Notes: generated from the sequence alone by a model not told the origin. A DNA stretch of 64,000 nt from Cellulophaga lytica DSM 7489 (GCF_000190595.1 NC_015167.1:1291501-1355500); one strand, 5' to 3'. Numbered from the stretch's first letter, positions 24,726 to 34,440 are shown. Made by a program: numbers and translations.

Positions 24726-25130
24726 CTACTCTAAACTTGGCTTTTTACGATTTGCTTTTTTTAAGGCCGATTTCTTTTTAGTGTTCAATCGTTTTTCAAT
24801 AGCAGACCTAGATGGTTTTGTTTTTTTGCGTTTTTTAGGCACAATTAGGGCCGACTTTATAAGCTCTAAAAAGCGTTTTATAGCCAAGTCTTTGTTTTTA
24901 TGCTGACTTCTAGAATCATCACACTGTAACAACAAAACATTTTCTTTTGTAAGCCTATTACTTAGTTTTAATAATAGTCGTTCTTTTTCTTTATCTGTAA
25001 CTGCTGTAGAGTTTTGCAAATCATAAGTAAGCTCTATTTTAGTAGAAACTTTATTTACGTGCTGGCCACCAGCACCACTACTGCGCACTGCTTTAAATTG
25101 CAACTCCTGTACTATTTGTGCTGTATCCAA
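24726..25130 (-). CDS. arfB: ArfB-type peptide release factor
   Basis: 134 residues, the usual length of ArfB/YaeJ. The catalytic motif GGQ is in RSSGAGGQHVNKVSTKIEL (about residues 16-34), as in class I release factors, but the stop-codon recognition domains are absent. The C-terminus is a basic tail (KKRKKTKPSR ... KKSALKKANRKK) that in ArfB enters the empty mRNA channel of stalled ribosomes. It hydrolyses peptidyl-tRNA on stalled ribosomes. It ends seven bases from the convergent kinase gene and lies four bases after an ABC ATPase gene, so it may be transcribed with it. Confidence 0.93.
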   Translation of the reverse strand: MDTAQIVQELQFKAVRSSGAGGQHVNKVSTKIELTYDLQNSTAVTDKEKERLLLKLSNRLTKENVLLLQCDDSRSQHKNKDLAIKRFLELIKSALIVPKKRKKTKPSRSAIEKRLNTKKKSALKKANRKKPSLE

Positions 25131-25134
25131 AACC

Positions 25135-26106
25135 TTATTCTATTCTTTTATTTATTATTTCTAAAGAAACATTTAAGAACACTTTTTTGCCTACTTCTAT
25201 ACTTTTAGGATGCGTAAAAAATAAGCTTTGCTCCTCTGTTACACCTTCCATTAAATAATAAGATCCCATTGCATAACTATTAATTACACGTACTTGTATT
25301 CCAGAAGTTTCAGATACCTTAAACTCGTGTGCATACACAACAATCTGTTTTTTTGTATCTGTATTCTCTTTTATAGTAGAAACAGGAACTAAGTTTGCCT
25401 CTGCAAATAAACTTGCTATGTACAATGACTTTGGGTTGTTGTATAGTGTTTCTGTCTTTTCATTTGCAATTATTTCTTCATCTTTTATTACTAAAATACG
25501 ATCTGCAAATGGCAGTACTTCTTTTTCATCATGTGTAGCAACAATACATGTAATTTTTTTCATTTTTAAGTAACCAAAAAGTCGCCTACGCAAGCTGTTT
25601 TTTCTAAAATTATCTATGTGGCTAAAAGGTTCGTCTAATAATAACAACTCTGGTTCTTGCGCTAATACTCTAGCCAAAGCAACACGTTGTTGCTGACCAC
25701 CACTTAACAATTTCACTTTTGTTTTAGCAAAACTGGTCATTTCTACCATTTCTAAAAGCTCTTCTGTTCTGGCCTTTAATTCTTCTGGATAAAAAACAGA
25801 TAAGTACTGACTCACATTTTCTTCAACAGTAAGAAAAGGCATTAAGTCAAAATCCTGAGATAGGTATTTCATATACTTTTCTCCTGGAATTAAATTGTAA
25901 TCTGGCCCTAAAACTTGGTTGTCTTTCCAAAAAATAGTCCCTTCCTTTAACTGAAGAAGACCATATATAATTTTTAAAAGTGTACTTTTTCCGCTGCCAC
26001 TTTCTCCTAAAACTGCTAGGTATTCGCCTTCATTTACTGTAAAGTCTATGTTTTTTAAAACTGGCGTTGTGTTGTATGAAAATGATATATTGTTTACGTG
26101 TAACAT
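25135..26106 (-). CDS. ABC ATPase with C-terminal TOBE-like domain, orphan
   Basis: 323 residues. The ATPase domain (1-220) has Walker A GESGSGKST, Q-loop LSQDFD, signature LSGGQQQRVALAR, Walker B LLLLDEP and H-loop ATHD. The last 100 residues, rich in strands, resemble the regulatory domain of importer ATPases such as PotA or FbpC. This class usually works with a two-helix-bundle permease and binding protein for small solutes, but no such genes are nearby, so the partner is unknown. The upstream terminator at 26115-26150 separates it from the peptidase gene. Confidence 0.88.
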   Translation of the reverse strand: MLHVNNISFSYNTTPVLKNIDFTVNEGEYLAVLGESGSGKSTLLKIIYGLLQLKEGTIFWKDNQVLGPDYNLIPGEKYMKYLSQDFDLMPFLTVEENVSQYLSVFYPEELKARTEELLEMVEMTSFAKTKVKLLSGGQQQRVALARVLAQEPELLLLDEPFSHIDNFRKNSLRRRLFGYLKMKKITCIVATHDEKEVLPFADRILVIKDEEIIANEKTETLYNNPKSLYIASLFAEANLVPVSTIKENTDTKKQIVVYAHEFKVSETSGIQVRVINSYAMGSYYLMEGVTEEQSLFFTHPKSIEVGKKVFLNVSLEIINKRIE

Positions 26107-26114
26107 AAATAGAT

Positions 26115-26150
26115 AAAAAAATCCGTTTCTAGTAAGAAACGGATTTTTTT
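26115..26150. terminator. Strong bidirectional terminator
   Basis: A 16-bp perfect stem (26115-26130 with 26135-26150) with loop AGTA; a core ATCCGTTTCT is flanked by seven A and seven T, so it can work on both strands. Its natural user is the leftward peptidase gene, which ends 15 bases before it. Confidence 0.9.
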
Positions 26151-26164
26151 GAAATTAATAGTTC

Positions 26165-28312
26165 TTATTCTTTAAAATCTTTTAAAACTGCCTTATTTGG
26201 CAACTCTGTATATCCCATATTAAATAATGTAAATGCTTGTACATCTACCTGCTCATTAATTATAGCTTCGGTAGATTTACCCGCTCCGTGACCTGCGTTA
26301 ATATCTATTCTAATTAATGTTGGGTTGTTACCAGATTGCTTTTCTTGCAACTCTGCCGCAAATTTAAAACTGTGAGCAGGCACTACACGGTCGTCATGAT
26401 CTCCTGTAGTTATTAAAGTTGCAGGGTATGCTACTCCCTTTTTAACATTGTGTACTGGTGAGTAGTCTAATAAATAATTAAACATTTCTTTGTTGTCTTC
26501 TGCTGTCCCGTAGTCATAAGCCCAACCTGCACCTGCTGTAAATGTATGGTAGCGTAACATATCTAAAACACCTACTGCAGGCAATGCTACTTTAGCTAAA
26601 TCTGGACGCTGCGTCATTGTTGCACCAACCAGTAAACCTCCGTTAGAGCCACCTCTAAGTGCCAAATACTCTGGTGTTGTGTACTTATTTTCTATTAAAT
26701 ACTCTGCTGCTGCAATAAAATCGTCAAAGACGTTTTGCTTTTGCTGCTTTGTACCTGCATCATGCCATTTTTTACCATACTCACCACCACCTCTTAAATT
26801 AGGTACTGCATATACTCCGCCTTGCTCCATCCAAACAGCATTACTAATACTAAAACTAGGAGTTAAGCTTACATTAAAACCACCATATCCATAAAGTATA
26901 GTTGGGTTTTTACCGTTTAATTCTAATCCTTTTTTATAGGTAATTATCATTGGTATTTTAGTACCATCCTTAGAGGTATAAAATACTTGTTTAGACTCAT
27001 AATCTTCTGAGTTAAAATCTATGTTTGGACTCCAATATTGTTTGTATTTTCCTGTTTCTACATTATAACTGTAAGATGATCCTGGTGTATTGTAGTTGGT
27101 AAAAGAAAAGTAAAACTCTTTTTCTTCTTTTTTACCTCCAAAACCTGAAGCTGTACCAACACCCGGAAGCTCAATAGTACGTACCAAATCTCCATTGTAA
27201 TTATATTGTAATACTTTAGAAATAGCATCTACCATATAATTGGCAAAAAAGTAACCACCACCTGTACCTGCAGTAAGCACATTTTCAGTTTCTGGTATAA
27301 AATCTACCCAATTTTCTGGTGTTGGATTACTAAAATCTGTAACAACTACCTTTTGGTTAGGTGCGTTTAAGTTGGTTACTACATATAGCTTAGTGCCAAC
27401 ATTATCTATTACATAAGTATCAGATTTTGTGTGTTCAACTACTGTTTTTACCTCATTAGTTTCTAAGTCTTTTAAAAATAATTTATTGCCAGATGTAGAT
27501 ACTGCTGCTGTAATTTGCAAATATTTACCATCCTCGGTAACACTACCGCCAACATACCTATGTTTTTCTTCTGGTGTGCCTCCAAAAACCAGCTCATCTG
27601 CGCTTTGTGGTGTTTTTAGTTTATGGTAGTATAGTTTGTGCTGATCTGTTTTTGCAGACAACTCGCTCCCTTTTGGCTTGTCATAACTAGAGTAAAAGAA
27701 GCCCTCGTTACCTTTCCAAGATAAGCCACTAAATTTTACATCTACTAAGGTATCTTCTACTATATTTTTTGTTTTTGCGTCTAAAACAATTATTTTTCTC
27801 CAGTCGCTACCACCTTCAGATATTAAGTACGCTGCCAAAGAACCATCTTTAGAAAAACTTAAACCTGCTAATGATGTTGTACCATCTTCTGAAAACTTGT
27901 TAGGATCTAGAAAAACCTCTTCTTCGCCATCTTTTTTTCTATAGATTACGGATTGATTTTGTAATCCATTATTTTTTGAAAAATAGGTGTAATCTCCTTC
28001 CTTATAAGGAGCTCCTAGTTTCTCATAATTCCAAAGTTTTTCTAATCTTTGTTTTAGGCTTTCTCTAAACGGAATTTGATCTAAATACCCAAAGGTTGTA
28101 TTATTTTGCTCTTTAACCCAAGACTCTGTTTCTGTACTGCGGTCATCTTCTAACCAGCGGTAAGGATCTGCTACAGTTGTGCCAAAATAATTTGTAACTG
28201 TATCTACCTTTTTGGTTGATGGATATGAGATCATAATTGCTTCTTTTTTTGAGGGTGATTTACAAGCTACAAAAGTAATAGCCGTAAAAATAAATATGCT
28301 TAAATGTTTCAT
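26165..28312 (-). CDS. Prolyl oligopeptidase family lipoprotein (S9A)
   Basis: 715 residues. The N-terminus ([19 protein letters not shown]) has a lipobox ending at Cys17, so the enzyme is lipid-anchored. The N-terminal two thirds are a beta-propeller (repeating strand patterns such as [28 protein letters not shown]); the C-terminal alpha/beta-hydrolase has the catalytic Ser in [10 protein letters not shown], Asp in [11 protein letters not shown] and His in NAGHGAG. S9A enzymes cut after proline in peptides up to about 30 residues. It stands alone between LysE and a strong terminator. Confidence 0.95.
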   Translation of the reverse strand: MKHLSIFIFTAITFVACKSPSKKEAIMISYPSTKKVDTVTNYFGTTVADPYRWLEDDRSTETESWVKEQNNTTFGYLDQIPFRESLKQRLEKLWNYEKLGAPYKEGDYTYFSKNNGLQNQSVIYRKKDGEEEVFLDPNKFSEDGTTSLAGLSFSKDGSLAAYLISEGGSDWRKIIVLDAKTKNIVEDTLVDVKFSGLSWKGNEGFFYSSYDKPKGSELSAKTDQHKLYYHKLKTPQSADELVFGGTPEEKHRYVGGSVTEDGKYLQITAAVSTSGNKLFLKDLETNEVKTVVEHTKSDTYVIDNVGTKLYVVTNLNAPNQKVVVTDFSNPTPENWVDFIPETENVLTAGTGGGYFFANYMVDAISKVLQYNYNGDLVRTIELPGVGTASGFGGKKEEKEFYFSFTNYNTPGSSYSYNVETGKYKQYWSPNIDFNSEDYESKQVFYTSKDGTKIPMIITYKKGLELNGKNPTILYGYGGFNVSLTPSFSISNAVWMEQGGVYAVPNLRGGGEYGKKWHDAGTKQQKQNVFDDFIAAAEYLIENKYTTPEYLALRGGSNGGLLVGATMTQRPDLAKVALPAVGVLDMLRYHTFTAGAGWAYDYGTAEDNKEMFNYLLDYSPVHNVKKGVAYPATLITTGDHDDRVVPAHSFKFAAELQEKQSGNNPTLIRIDINAGHGAGKSTEAIINEQVDVQAFTLFNMGYTELPNKAVLKDFKE

Positions 28313-28344
28313 AAGAATTTGTTTATTTTAGGTTGATAAAACTT

Positions 28345-28364
28345 AACTGTTTTGTGTAACAGTT
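28345..28364 (-). terminator. Weak terminator-like hairpin
   Basis: Seven-bp stem (AACTGTT with AACAGTT), six-base loop, only a short T-run in the leftward sense. It follows the stop of the LysE gene by one base and precedes the peptidase gene. Confidence 0.35.
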
Positions 28365-28365
28365 T

Positions 28366-28998
28366 TTATTTTGCTTTTGCCAATGCCATTTTTATGGCAA
28401 GTCCGGTTAATACAGAAGCCATAAACCACTTCTGTATTCTTAACCATATTGGCTTTTTGGAGAACCAACTTGCCATTTTAGCAGCTGATATGACAATCAA
28501 AAAATTAACTGAAAAACTTATTATTATTTGTATAATTCCAAGTTGAAAACTTTGACCTAATATAGAGCCATATTTAGGTTTTATAAATTGAGGAAAAAAT
28601 GAAAGATAAAATACTGCCATTTTAGGGTTCAATATATTTGTTAAAAAACCAATATTAAAGAGTTTAAGAGGTTTGTCTGATTTAAGACCTTGGTCAGCGT
28701 CAAATATTTTGTTTTTGGATTTAACAGTTTTATAAGCTAAATATAATAAATAAGCTACTCCAAGAAATTTAACCACTATAAATGCATATGGAACCGCAAA
28801 AAATATTGCCGTAAGTCCAAAAGACACCATAAGTATATGAAATAAAAATCCGCACATTACTCCTAAAAGAGAAATGACTCCAGCTTTTTTTCCTTGCGAT
28901 AAAGACCTTGAGATTAAATAAATCATATTTGGACCAGGCGAAAGCACCATTATCAATGCCGCTAATCCAAATATTAGTAAATCATTAATTGGTATCAT
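28366..28998 (-). CDS. LysE/RhtB-family exporter
   Basis: 210 residues with six hydrophobic segments, matching the usual length of the LysE/RhtB amino-acid exporter family. The family-typical N-terminal segment is visible (LSPGPNMIYLISRSLSQGKKAGVISLLGVMCGF, about 19-51), as is NPKMAVFYLSFFPQFI near the middle. Members export amino acids or related metabolites such as homoserine lactones; the substrate cannot be assigned. It is preceded by the palindromic terminator of asd, so it has its own promoter, possibly the TATAGTTTG about 20-30 bases upstream. Confidence 0.88.
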   Translation of the reverse strand: MIPINDLLIFGLAALIMVLSPGPNMIYLISRSLSQGKKAGVISLLGVMCGFLFHILMVSFGLTAIFFAVPYAFIVVKFLGVAYLLYLAYKTVKSKNKIFDADQGLKSDKPLKLFNIGFLTNILNPKMAVFYLSFFPQFIKPKYGSILGQSFQLGIIQIIISFSVNFLIVISAAKMASWFSKKPIWLRIQKWFMASVLTGLAIKMALAKAK

Positions 28999-29066
28999 AT
29001 TTTTTGGCTTTAAGCTGTTGCAAACTATATCACATTTAGCGCTTTATGTTTTTAAAAATAATACAA

Positions 29067-29102
29067 AAAAACCTTTAAGAAGAATTCTTCTTAAAGGTTT
29101 TT
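29067..29102. terminator. Perfect 36-bp palindrome, terminator
   Basis: Two 18-base arms without spacer, centred on GAATTC (core ACCTTTAAGAAGAA and its complement, flanked by A and T runs). It works in either direction and lies downstream of asd, just beyond the 82-bp repeat. Confidence 0.85.
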
Positions 29103-29107
29103 ATTTT

Positions 29108-29189
29108 TGTGTTAGGGATTGTAATGAAAATCCTTTTTTATTTTTCTTAAAAAAGATTGCAATGTAAAGCCCGCCCGTTAGGAACACCC
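29108..29189 (-). repeat. 82-bp dispersed repeat, copy B
   Basis: Second copy of the element at 19103-19184, same orientation, starting 17 bases after the asd stop. Four or five substitutions separate the copies; one pair (G to A on the 5' side, C to U on the 3' side of the RNA) is compensatory in a possible extension of the hairpin stem. It is followed at once by the palindromic terminator. Confidence 0.85.
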
Positions 29190-29206
29190 AAAACTAAAAC
29201 TGCGTA

Positions 29207-30196
29207 TTACAGTAACTTATTATTGTTAAGGTATTCTGCAATTTGCACTGCATTTGTTGCTGCTCCTTTACGTAGGTTATCTGCAACTATCCACATATTT
29301 AATGTGTTTGCTTGCGACTCATCTCTACGTATACGCCCTACAAAAACATCGTCTTTATTATGTGCGTAAACTGGCATTGGGTAGGTGTTTGTATCTGGAT
29401 TATCTTGTACAACTACGCCTGCTGCTTTGCTTAATACTTGCCTTACCTCGCTAACGTCTGCATCATTATAAAACTCTACGTTTACAGACTCTGAGTGGCC
29501 ACCTGCTGTTGGTATACGCACTGCTGTTGCTGTTAATGAGAAGGTACGGTCGTTAAATATTTTTTGTGGTTCACGAGATAGTTTCATCTCTTCTTTTGTG
29601 TAGCCGTTATCCATAAAAACGTCACAATGTGGTAACGCATTTCTGCTAATTGGATAAGGATAAGCCATTTCTCCTTTTATGCCAGCCGTTTCATTTTCTA
29701 GTTGCTTTACAGCTTTTACGCCTGTACCTGAAACAGATTGGTAGGTAGAAACTACTACACGTTTCATTTTATATTTTTTATGCAAAGGTGCCAAAACCAT
29801 TACCAACTGTATGGTAGAGCAGTTTGGATTTGCAATAATTTTATCTTCTTTGGTTAGTTCACTTGCATTAATTTCTGGAACTATTAATTTTTTTGTAGGA
29901 TCCATACGCCACGCAGAAGAATTGTCTACTACGGTTGTGCCTACTTCTGCAAATTTTGGAGCCCATTCTAAAGAGGTGTCTCCGCCTGCAGAAAAAATTG
30001 CTAAATCTGGTTTTGCTGCAACAGCATCTGCCAAGCCAATAACGGTATGTTCTTTGCCGTTATAGGTCATTTTTTTACCTACAGAACGTTCTGAGGCTAC
30101 TAATAATAACTCTGTTAATGGAAAATTACGTTCTTGTAATACGTTAAGCATTACTTCTCCTACCATTCCTGTGGCACCAACTACGGCTACTTTCAT
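29207..30196 (-). CDS. asd: Aspartate-semialdehyde dehydrogenase
   Basis: 329 residues, full length for the bacterial enzyme. It reduces aspartyl phosphate to aspartate semialdehyde with NADPH, feeding lysine/diaminopimelate, threonine and methionine synthesis. The nucleotide-binding motif VVGATGMVGEVML is at 4-16; the catalytic cysteine is in ANPNCSTIQ (about residue 126); AGGHSESVNVEF holds the conserved histidine near 235. It is a monocistronic gene with its own promoter at 30217-30247 and a terminator about 100 bases after the stop. Confidence 0.96.
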   Translation of the reverse strand: MKVAVVGATGMVGEVMLNVLQERNFPLTELLLVASERSVGKKMTYNGKEHTVIGLADAVAAKPDLAIFSAGGDTSLEWAPKFAEVGTTVVDNSSAWRMDPTKKLIVPEINASELTKEDKIIANPNCSTIQLVMVLAPLHKKYKMKRVVVSTYQSVSGTGVKAVKQLENETAGIKGEMAYPYPISRNALPHCDVFMDNGYTKEEMKLSREPQKIFNDRTFSLTATAVRIPTAGGHSESVNVEFYNDADVSEVRQVLSKAAGVVVQDNPDTNTYPMPVYAHNKDDVFVGRIRRDESQANTLNMWIVADNLRKGAATNAVQIAEYLNNNKLL

Positions 30197-30216
30197 TTTT
30201 ATAATATTTAGAATAA

Positions 30217-30247
30217 CAAATGTAGTTTAATGTAGTTTAACCGCCAA
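30217..30247 (-). promoter_or_regulatory. Vegetative promoter of asd
   Basis: Read leftward, TTGG (30244-30247), 19 bases, then TACATTTG (30217-30224), a full match to the Bacteroidetes -7 box TAnnTTTG. It overlaps a tandem 10-bp repeat (TGTAGTTTAA twice, 30221-30240). The leader to the ATG at 30196 would be about 15 bases. Confidence 0.7.
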
Positions 30248-30313
30248 GCAAGTTTTAATAGAATAAAATAAATATAACAAATTGTTTTATTTATAACATT
30301 TTAAAAAAGAAAT

Positions 30314-30352
30314 AAAAAAACCGCCAAGCTTACTGGTAAGCTTAGCGGCTTT
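30314..30352 (-). terminator. Terminator of mscL
   Basis: Stem CCGCcAAGCTTAC / GTAAGCTTaGCGG (one mismatch) with a two-base gap between the arms, followed in the leftward sense by seven T. It begins 18 bases after the mscL stop. Confidence 0.85.
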
Positions 30353-30369
30353 ATATAATTATTAGGGAA

Positions 30370-30771
30370 TTACTTTTTTAGTAAGTCTCTAATTTGTGCT
30401 AATAACTCTTCTTGTGTTGGTCCTGCTGGTGCAGCTGGAGCCGGAGGAGTTTTTGTTTTGTTGTAAGCTTTTACGATTAAGAACAACACAAAACCAACAA
30501 TAATAAGGTTAATTATAGCATTAATCCATTTACCATATAATATTGCGTTTTCTGGCTTAGTAACAGTACCATCTGTAGCAACTACTGCTTCATCTAGAAC
30601 AACTTTCATATCTGCAAAATCAATTCCTCCAGAGAAGTGACCTACAAGAGGCATCATAATATCGCTAACGAAACCGCTAACTACAAGCCCCATTGCGCCT
30701 GCCAATAATACTGCAACCGCTAAGTCTATAACGTTGCCAGTCATAATAAAATTCTTAAATTCTTTAAACAT
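30370..30771 (-). CDS. mscL: Large-conductance mechanosensitive channel
   Basis: 133 residues, typical for MscL. TM1 with the pore constriction (VIDLAVAVLLAGAMGLVVSGFVSDIMMPLVG, about 14-44), a periplasmic loop longer than in E. coli (about 45-80), TM2 (about 85-105) and a cytoplasmic C-terminal helix after an Ala/Pro-rich linker (PPAPAAPAGPTQEELLAQIRDLLKK). It opens under membrane tension to release solutes on osmotic downshock. It is read alone, between alr and asd. Confidence 0.96.
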   Translation of the reverse strand: MFKEFKNFIMTGNVIDLAVAVLLAGAMGLVVSGFVSDIMMPLVGHFSGGIDFADMKVVLDEAVVATDGTVTKPENAILYGKWINAIINLIIVGFVLFLIVKAYNKTKTPPAPAAPAGPTQEELLAQIRDLLKK

Positions 30772-30835
30772 GTTTAGTGTATTTATTTAGTTAATACCTG
30801 CAATATACTAAAAATTACAGTTTCTTAAAATTATC

Positions 30836-31942
30836 TTAAAAAATAAAAACTCGGTTAACACGCTGTGATATTCCCGTTACCAATTCATAAGAGATTGTAC
30901 CTGCTGCTGTAGCTAATGCATCTGCAGTATGCACTTCATTAAAAACAATAACCTCATCGCCTTCTTTACAGTTTATATTGGTTACGTCTACCATAATCAT
31001 ATCCATACAGGTATTGCCAACTATTGGTGCTTTTTTGCCGTTAATAAATACAAATCCTTTTTGGTTGCCATAAATTCTATAAATACCATCTGCGTGACCT
31101 AAAGGTAGTGTTGCTGTTACCATTTTATGGGTGGCTTTGTATGCCATATTATACCCTACACTTTGGTTTGGGTCTAGGTTATGCAACTGAGAAATTACTG
31201 TTTTTAAACTAGCTATTGGTTTTAAATACACATCATACTTTGCATCGTTACCAAAACCATACAACCCTATACCACTACGTACCATATTAAAGTGAGCGTC
31301 TGGATAATTTAAAATACCAGATGTATTACACATGTGTTTTATAGGTGAATAGCAAAGTAAACCATCTAGTGTGTTACTTATACTTTTAAACTTTTGTATT
31401 TGCTGCTCTGTAAACTCTTTTTCTGTTAAATCTTCTGACGCTGCCATATGAGAAAAAGCAGAAGCAACTTTAATTGTTGTTGTTTCTTGTATTTTTTGAA
31501 CAATTTGTGGCACATCAGCCTTTAAAAAACCCAACCTATTTAATCCTGTATTAAATTTTAAATGTACAGGATAATCTTCTTTATTTATTGATGAAGTATA
31601 TTTTATAAACTGATCTAAAATTCTGGCAGAATAAATACTTGGCTCTAAATTATAAGCCACAATTTCTTCAAAATTTACTTCTTGCGGATGCAGTACTAAT
31701 ATAGGTGTTTGTATGCCTGCTTTGCGTATTGCAACACCTTCACTAGTATATGCAACAGCTAAATAATCTGCACCTAGTTCTGTAATTTTTTTGGCAATTT
31801 GCACTTGATCACTACCATATGCAAATGCTTTAACCACAGCCAAAAACATTGTGTTTGGTGCTAGTTTAGATTTTAGGTATTTGTAGTTTTGCTCTAAATA
31901 ATTTAAGTTAATTTCTAGAACAGTTTCTGTTGCCTTAGGCAT
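30836..31942 (-). CDS. alr: Alanine racemase
   Basis: 368 residues. PLP lysine K38 in [11 protein letters not shown] (family consensus VVKANAYGHG, so Asn is Phe here), and the tyrosine-bearing motif [10 protein letters not shown] around the second catalytic site. It converts L- to D-alanine for peptidoglycan. The gene overlaps thymidine kinase by eight bases and should be translated from the same mRNA. In many Bacteroidetes racemases are fused to MurF; this one is free-standing. Confidence 0.94.
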   Translation of the reverse strand: MPKATETVLEINLNYLEQNYKYLKSKLAPNTMFLAVVKAFAYGSDQVQIAKKITELGADYLAVAYTSEGVAIRKAGIQTPILVLHPQEVNFEEIVAYNLEPSIYSARILDQFIKYTSSINKEDYPVHLKFNTGLNRLGFLKADVPQIVQKIQETTTIKVASAFSHMAASEDLTEKEFTEQQIQKFKSISNTLDGLLCYSPIKHMCNTSGILNYPDAHFNMVRSGIGLYGFGNDAKYDVYLKPIASLKTVISQLHNLDPNQSVGYNMAYKATHKMVTATLPLGHADGIYRIYGNQKGFVFINGKKAPIVGNTCMDMIMVDVTNINCKEGDEVIVFNEVHTADALATAAGTISYELVTGISQRVNRVFIF

Positions 31943-32579
31943 TACTATCTTTTTTTGGGTCTTTTATTTGCTCTGCGTCTACGTCTATAGTTTTTACCTT
32001 TTCTTTAAGCATTGCTTTGTAATATGCTGCTCTACTTAGTGGCTCATACTCTTCGGTTTCACCTAGCATTACTAAATTATCATTATTAGATTTTCTAAAA
32101 CTATAATTGGCTAAGTTACCCGTACGTGTACAAATTGCATGCACTTTAGTTACATACTCGGCTGTAGCCATTAAGGCTGGCATTGGCCCAAATGGATTTC
32201 CTTTAAAGTCCATATCTAGACCTGCTACCAATACACGTATGCCTTTGTTAGCTAAATCATTACAAACTGTAACAATTTCGTCATCAAAAAACTGAGCTTC
32301 ATCTATACCTACAACATCACAACCATCTGCCAACAACCGTATATTTGCAGCAGCAGGCACAGGCGTAGACCTTATTTCATTAGCATCATGAGACACTACC
32401 ATTTCTTCATGGTAGCGCGTATCTACAATAGGCTTAAAAATTTCAACTTTTTGCTTTGCAAACTGCGCACGTTTAAGTCTTCTAATTAATTCTTCTGTCT
32501 TACCAGAGAACATAGATCCGCAAATAACCTCTATCCAGCCAAATTGTTCTTTGGGGTTAACCGTATTTTCAAGAAACAT
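31935..32579 (-). CDS. tdk: Thymidine kinase
   Basis: 214 residues. P-loop GSMFSGKT at about 21-28 and DEAQFF (about 94-99) mark a type II thymidine kinase, which phosphorylates thymidine in the salvage pathway. The usual lasso-domain zinc site (two CxxC-type pairs) is reduced to one cysteine: [14 protein letters not shown] replaces CxxC, and the C-terminal CRxCH is SRAAYY. I recall this form from other flavobacteria, so it is probably a lineage trait, not decay. It heads a leftward tdk-alr pair. Confidence 0.94.
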   Translation of the reverse strand: MFLENTVNPKEQFGWIEVICGSMFSGKTEELIRRLKRAQFAKQKVEIFKPIVDTRYHEEMVVSHDANEIRSTPVPAAANIRLLADGCDVVGIDEAQFFDDEIVTVCNDLANKGIRVLVAGLDMDFKGNPFGPMPALMATAEYVTKVHAICTRTGNLANYSFRKSNNDNLVMLGETEEYEPLSRAAYYKAMLKEKVKTIDVDAEQIKDPKKDSNA

Positions 32580-32682
32580 TTTGTATTTTTAGACGAAAAT
32601 AAAGCGTTTTTCGTTCTTATTTAGTAGATCGATTAAAATTATTGAAAATTTTAACCAGATAAGGTTTTAAAATATTAGGGAG

Positions 32683-33360
32683 ATGAAGGAAAAATTAAAA
32701 CAAGAATTAATGAAAATGTCTACGGACATACTAACTTCCAATGAATTAGATAATATTTCTGATTTATATGAAACTGCTAAAGAGTTATATGAGAAATTAG
32801 CAGTACTAAAATTTATTGAAGAAAAATTACACGACGTAGAAGTAGATGTTACAAAAAATATTATTGCAGAAAAATTTGAAAAATTAGCAAACGCTGTAAT
32901 TTATGAGAATACATCTGTACCAGAAAGTAATCCTCACCAAGAAGATATTATTACTCCTGGGATTAATACCATTATGGATATGATGCCAGAAATGGGTGAG
33001 CCAATACCTACAGATGATATGCTTAATGAGTTTGCACAAAAACCTGAGTACGCTAAAAACGACCAAGAACTTTTTGTGCCAGATACTAAAACTGCTGCTA
33101 CACAAGAAAAAACAGCAAGTAAAATTGTAAATGGAGAAATAAAAATTGGTTTAAATGACAGACTTGCTTTTGTAAAACACCTATTTAATAATAGTAATGA
33201 AGATTACCAAAGAGTATTGTCTCAGCTTAGTACTATAGATACCGAGGAGCGTTCTGTTTCATTTATAAATAATATGGTAAAACCAGATTATAACAATTGG
33301 ATAGGAAAAGAAGAGTATGAAGAACGTTTTATGGCAATTATTGAACGTAAATTTGCATAA
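32683..33360 (+). CDS. Conserved hypothetical coiled-coil protein
   Basis: 225 residues, no signal peptide. The first 95 residues are an acidic helical region with coiled-coil character; the middle (about 95-145) is Pro/Met-rich and probably disordered (DMMPEMGEPIPTDDM); the C-terminal 80 residues form a well-conserved-looking domain (LNDRLAFVKHLFNNSNEDYQRVLSQLSTIDT ... VKPDYNNWIGKEEYEERFMAIIERKF). I associate this C-terminal pattern with an uncharacterised flavobacterial family. It begins a rightward run with DoxX and rsmI. A GGGAG just before the ATG is a rare Shine-Dalgarno-like site here. Confidence 0.75.
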   Translation: MKEKLKQELMKMSTDILTSNELDNISDLYETAKELYEKLAVLKFIEEKLHDVEVDVTKNIIAEKFEKLANAVIYENTSVPESNPHQEDIITPGINTIMDMMPEMGEPIPTDDMLNEFAQKPEYAKNDQELFVPDTKTAATQEKTASKIVNGEIKIGLNDRLAFVKHLFNNSNEDYQRVLSQLSTIDTEERSVSFINNMVKPDYNNWIGKEEYEERFMAIIERKFA

Positions 33361-33369
33361 AACTTTTTT

Positions 33370-33726
33370 ATGAATAGTACTAAAATACTTTATTGGATTG
33401 GCACATTATTGCTTACTGCAATTATGTGCTTTTCTGTTTACAACTATTTTTTTAACCACAATGCCATATCTGGGTATTTTACACACTTAGGCTACCCTAC
33501 ATATTTGATATACCCACTAGCAATTGCTAAAATTTTGGGCTTAGTAGCTATTTGGGGTAATTTTTCTAAAACACTTAAAGAGTGGGCTTACTTTGGTTTT
33601 TTCCTAAATACAACAATGGCATTTGCCGCACATTATATTACAGATAATGGTGGTTACCTATTTGCTGCTATAGCCTTTGTAGGTGCTGCACTATCTTACT
33701 ACTTTGGTAAAAACCAAAGACCTTAA
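33370..33726 (+). CDS. DoxX-family membrane protein
   Basis: 118 residues with four membrane helices (about 7-27, 47-63, 70-90 and 95-113). The segment YPTYLIYPLAIAKILGLVAIWG is typical of DoxX-like proteins, whose function in most bacteria is unknown (some take part in quinone-linked oxidation or stress). It follows the coiled-coil gene by nine bases and precedes rsmI by 14, so they are probably co-transcribed. Confidence 0.85.
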   Translation: MNSTKILYWIGTLLLTAIMCFSVYNYFFNHNAISGYFTHLGYPTYLIYPLAIAKILGLVAIWGNFSKTLKEWAYFGFFLNTTMAFAAHYITDNGGYLFAAIAFVGAALSYYFGKNQRP

Positions 33727-33740
33727 TTATACTTTTTACA

Positions 33741-34412
33741 ATGGGAAAATTATATTTGGTACCTACACCAATTGGTAACTTAGAGGATATTACTTTTAGA
33801 GCTATTAAAGTTTTAAAAGAAGTAGATTTAATTTTAGCTGAAGATACACGTACTAGCGGAAAACTATTACATCATTTTGAGATAGACACGCAAATGCACA
33901 GCCACCATATGCATAACGAGCATAAAACGGTAGACGGCATTGTTAAACGCATACAAGCAGGAGAAAATATTGCTTTAATTTCTGATGCAGGAACTCCTGC
34001 CATATCAGATCCTGGTTTTTTATTAACTCGCGCTTGTGTAGAAAATAATTTAGAGGTAGACTGCCTACCAGGAGCTACAGCTTTTGTGCCAGCACTGGTT
34101 AATAGCGGATTACCTAATGATAAATTTGTTTTTGAGGGTTTTTTACCTGTTAAAAAAGGAAGACAAACACGTTTAAAGCTATTGGCTGAAGAAACTAGAA
34201 CTATTATTTTTTATGAGTCGCCACACAAGCTTATTAAAACTTTAGGACATTTTGTGGAATATTTTGGCACAGACAGGCCCGTTTCTGTTTCTAGGGAACT
34301 TACTAAAATGTTTGAAGAAACAATACGTGGTACTGCACAAGAAGTTTTAGAACACTACACAGCAAAACCTCCTAAAGGGGAAATTGTGATTATTGTTGGT
34401 GGTAAAAAATAA
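33741..34412 (+). CDS. rsmI: 16S rRNA (cytidine1402-2'-O)-methyltransferase
   Basis: 223 residues of the tetrapyrrole-methylase fold. Diagnostic motifs are LVPTPIGNLEDITFRA (6-21), LAEDTRTSGKLL (about 34-45), ISDAGTPAISDPGF (about 86-99), FVFEGFLPVKKGRQ and ISFYESPH-like IIFYESPHKL. It modifies C1402 in the decoding centre using SAM. The protein is shorter than the approximately 286-residue E. coli enzyme, lacking its C-terminal extension, which is usual for this phylum as I recall. Confidence 0.95.
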   Translation: MGKLYLVPTPIGNLEDITFRAIKVLKEVDLILAEDTRTSGKLLHHFEIDTQMHSHHMHNEHKTVDGIVKRIQAGENIALISDAGTPAISDPGFLLTRACVENNLEVDCLPGATAFVPALVNSGLPNDKFVFEGFLPVKKGRQTRLKLLAEETRTIIFYESPHKLIKTLGHFVEYFGTDRPVSVSRELTKMFEETIRGTAQEVLEHYTAKPPKGEIVIIVGGKK

Positions 34413-34440
34413 AACCAAAAAACCTGTAAGTCTCATTTGT

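Noticed and set aside
30221-30240. Tandem TGTAGTTTAA as a functional repeat
   Set aside because: It coincides with the asd promoter spacer and -7 box; two units are too few to claim anything further.
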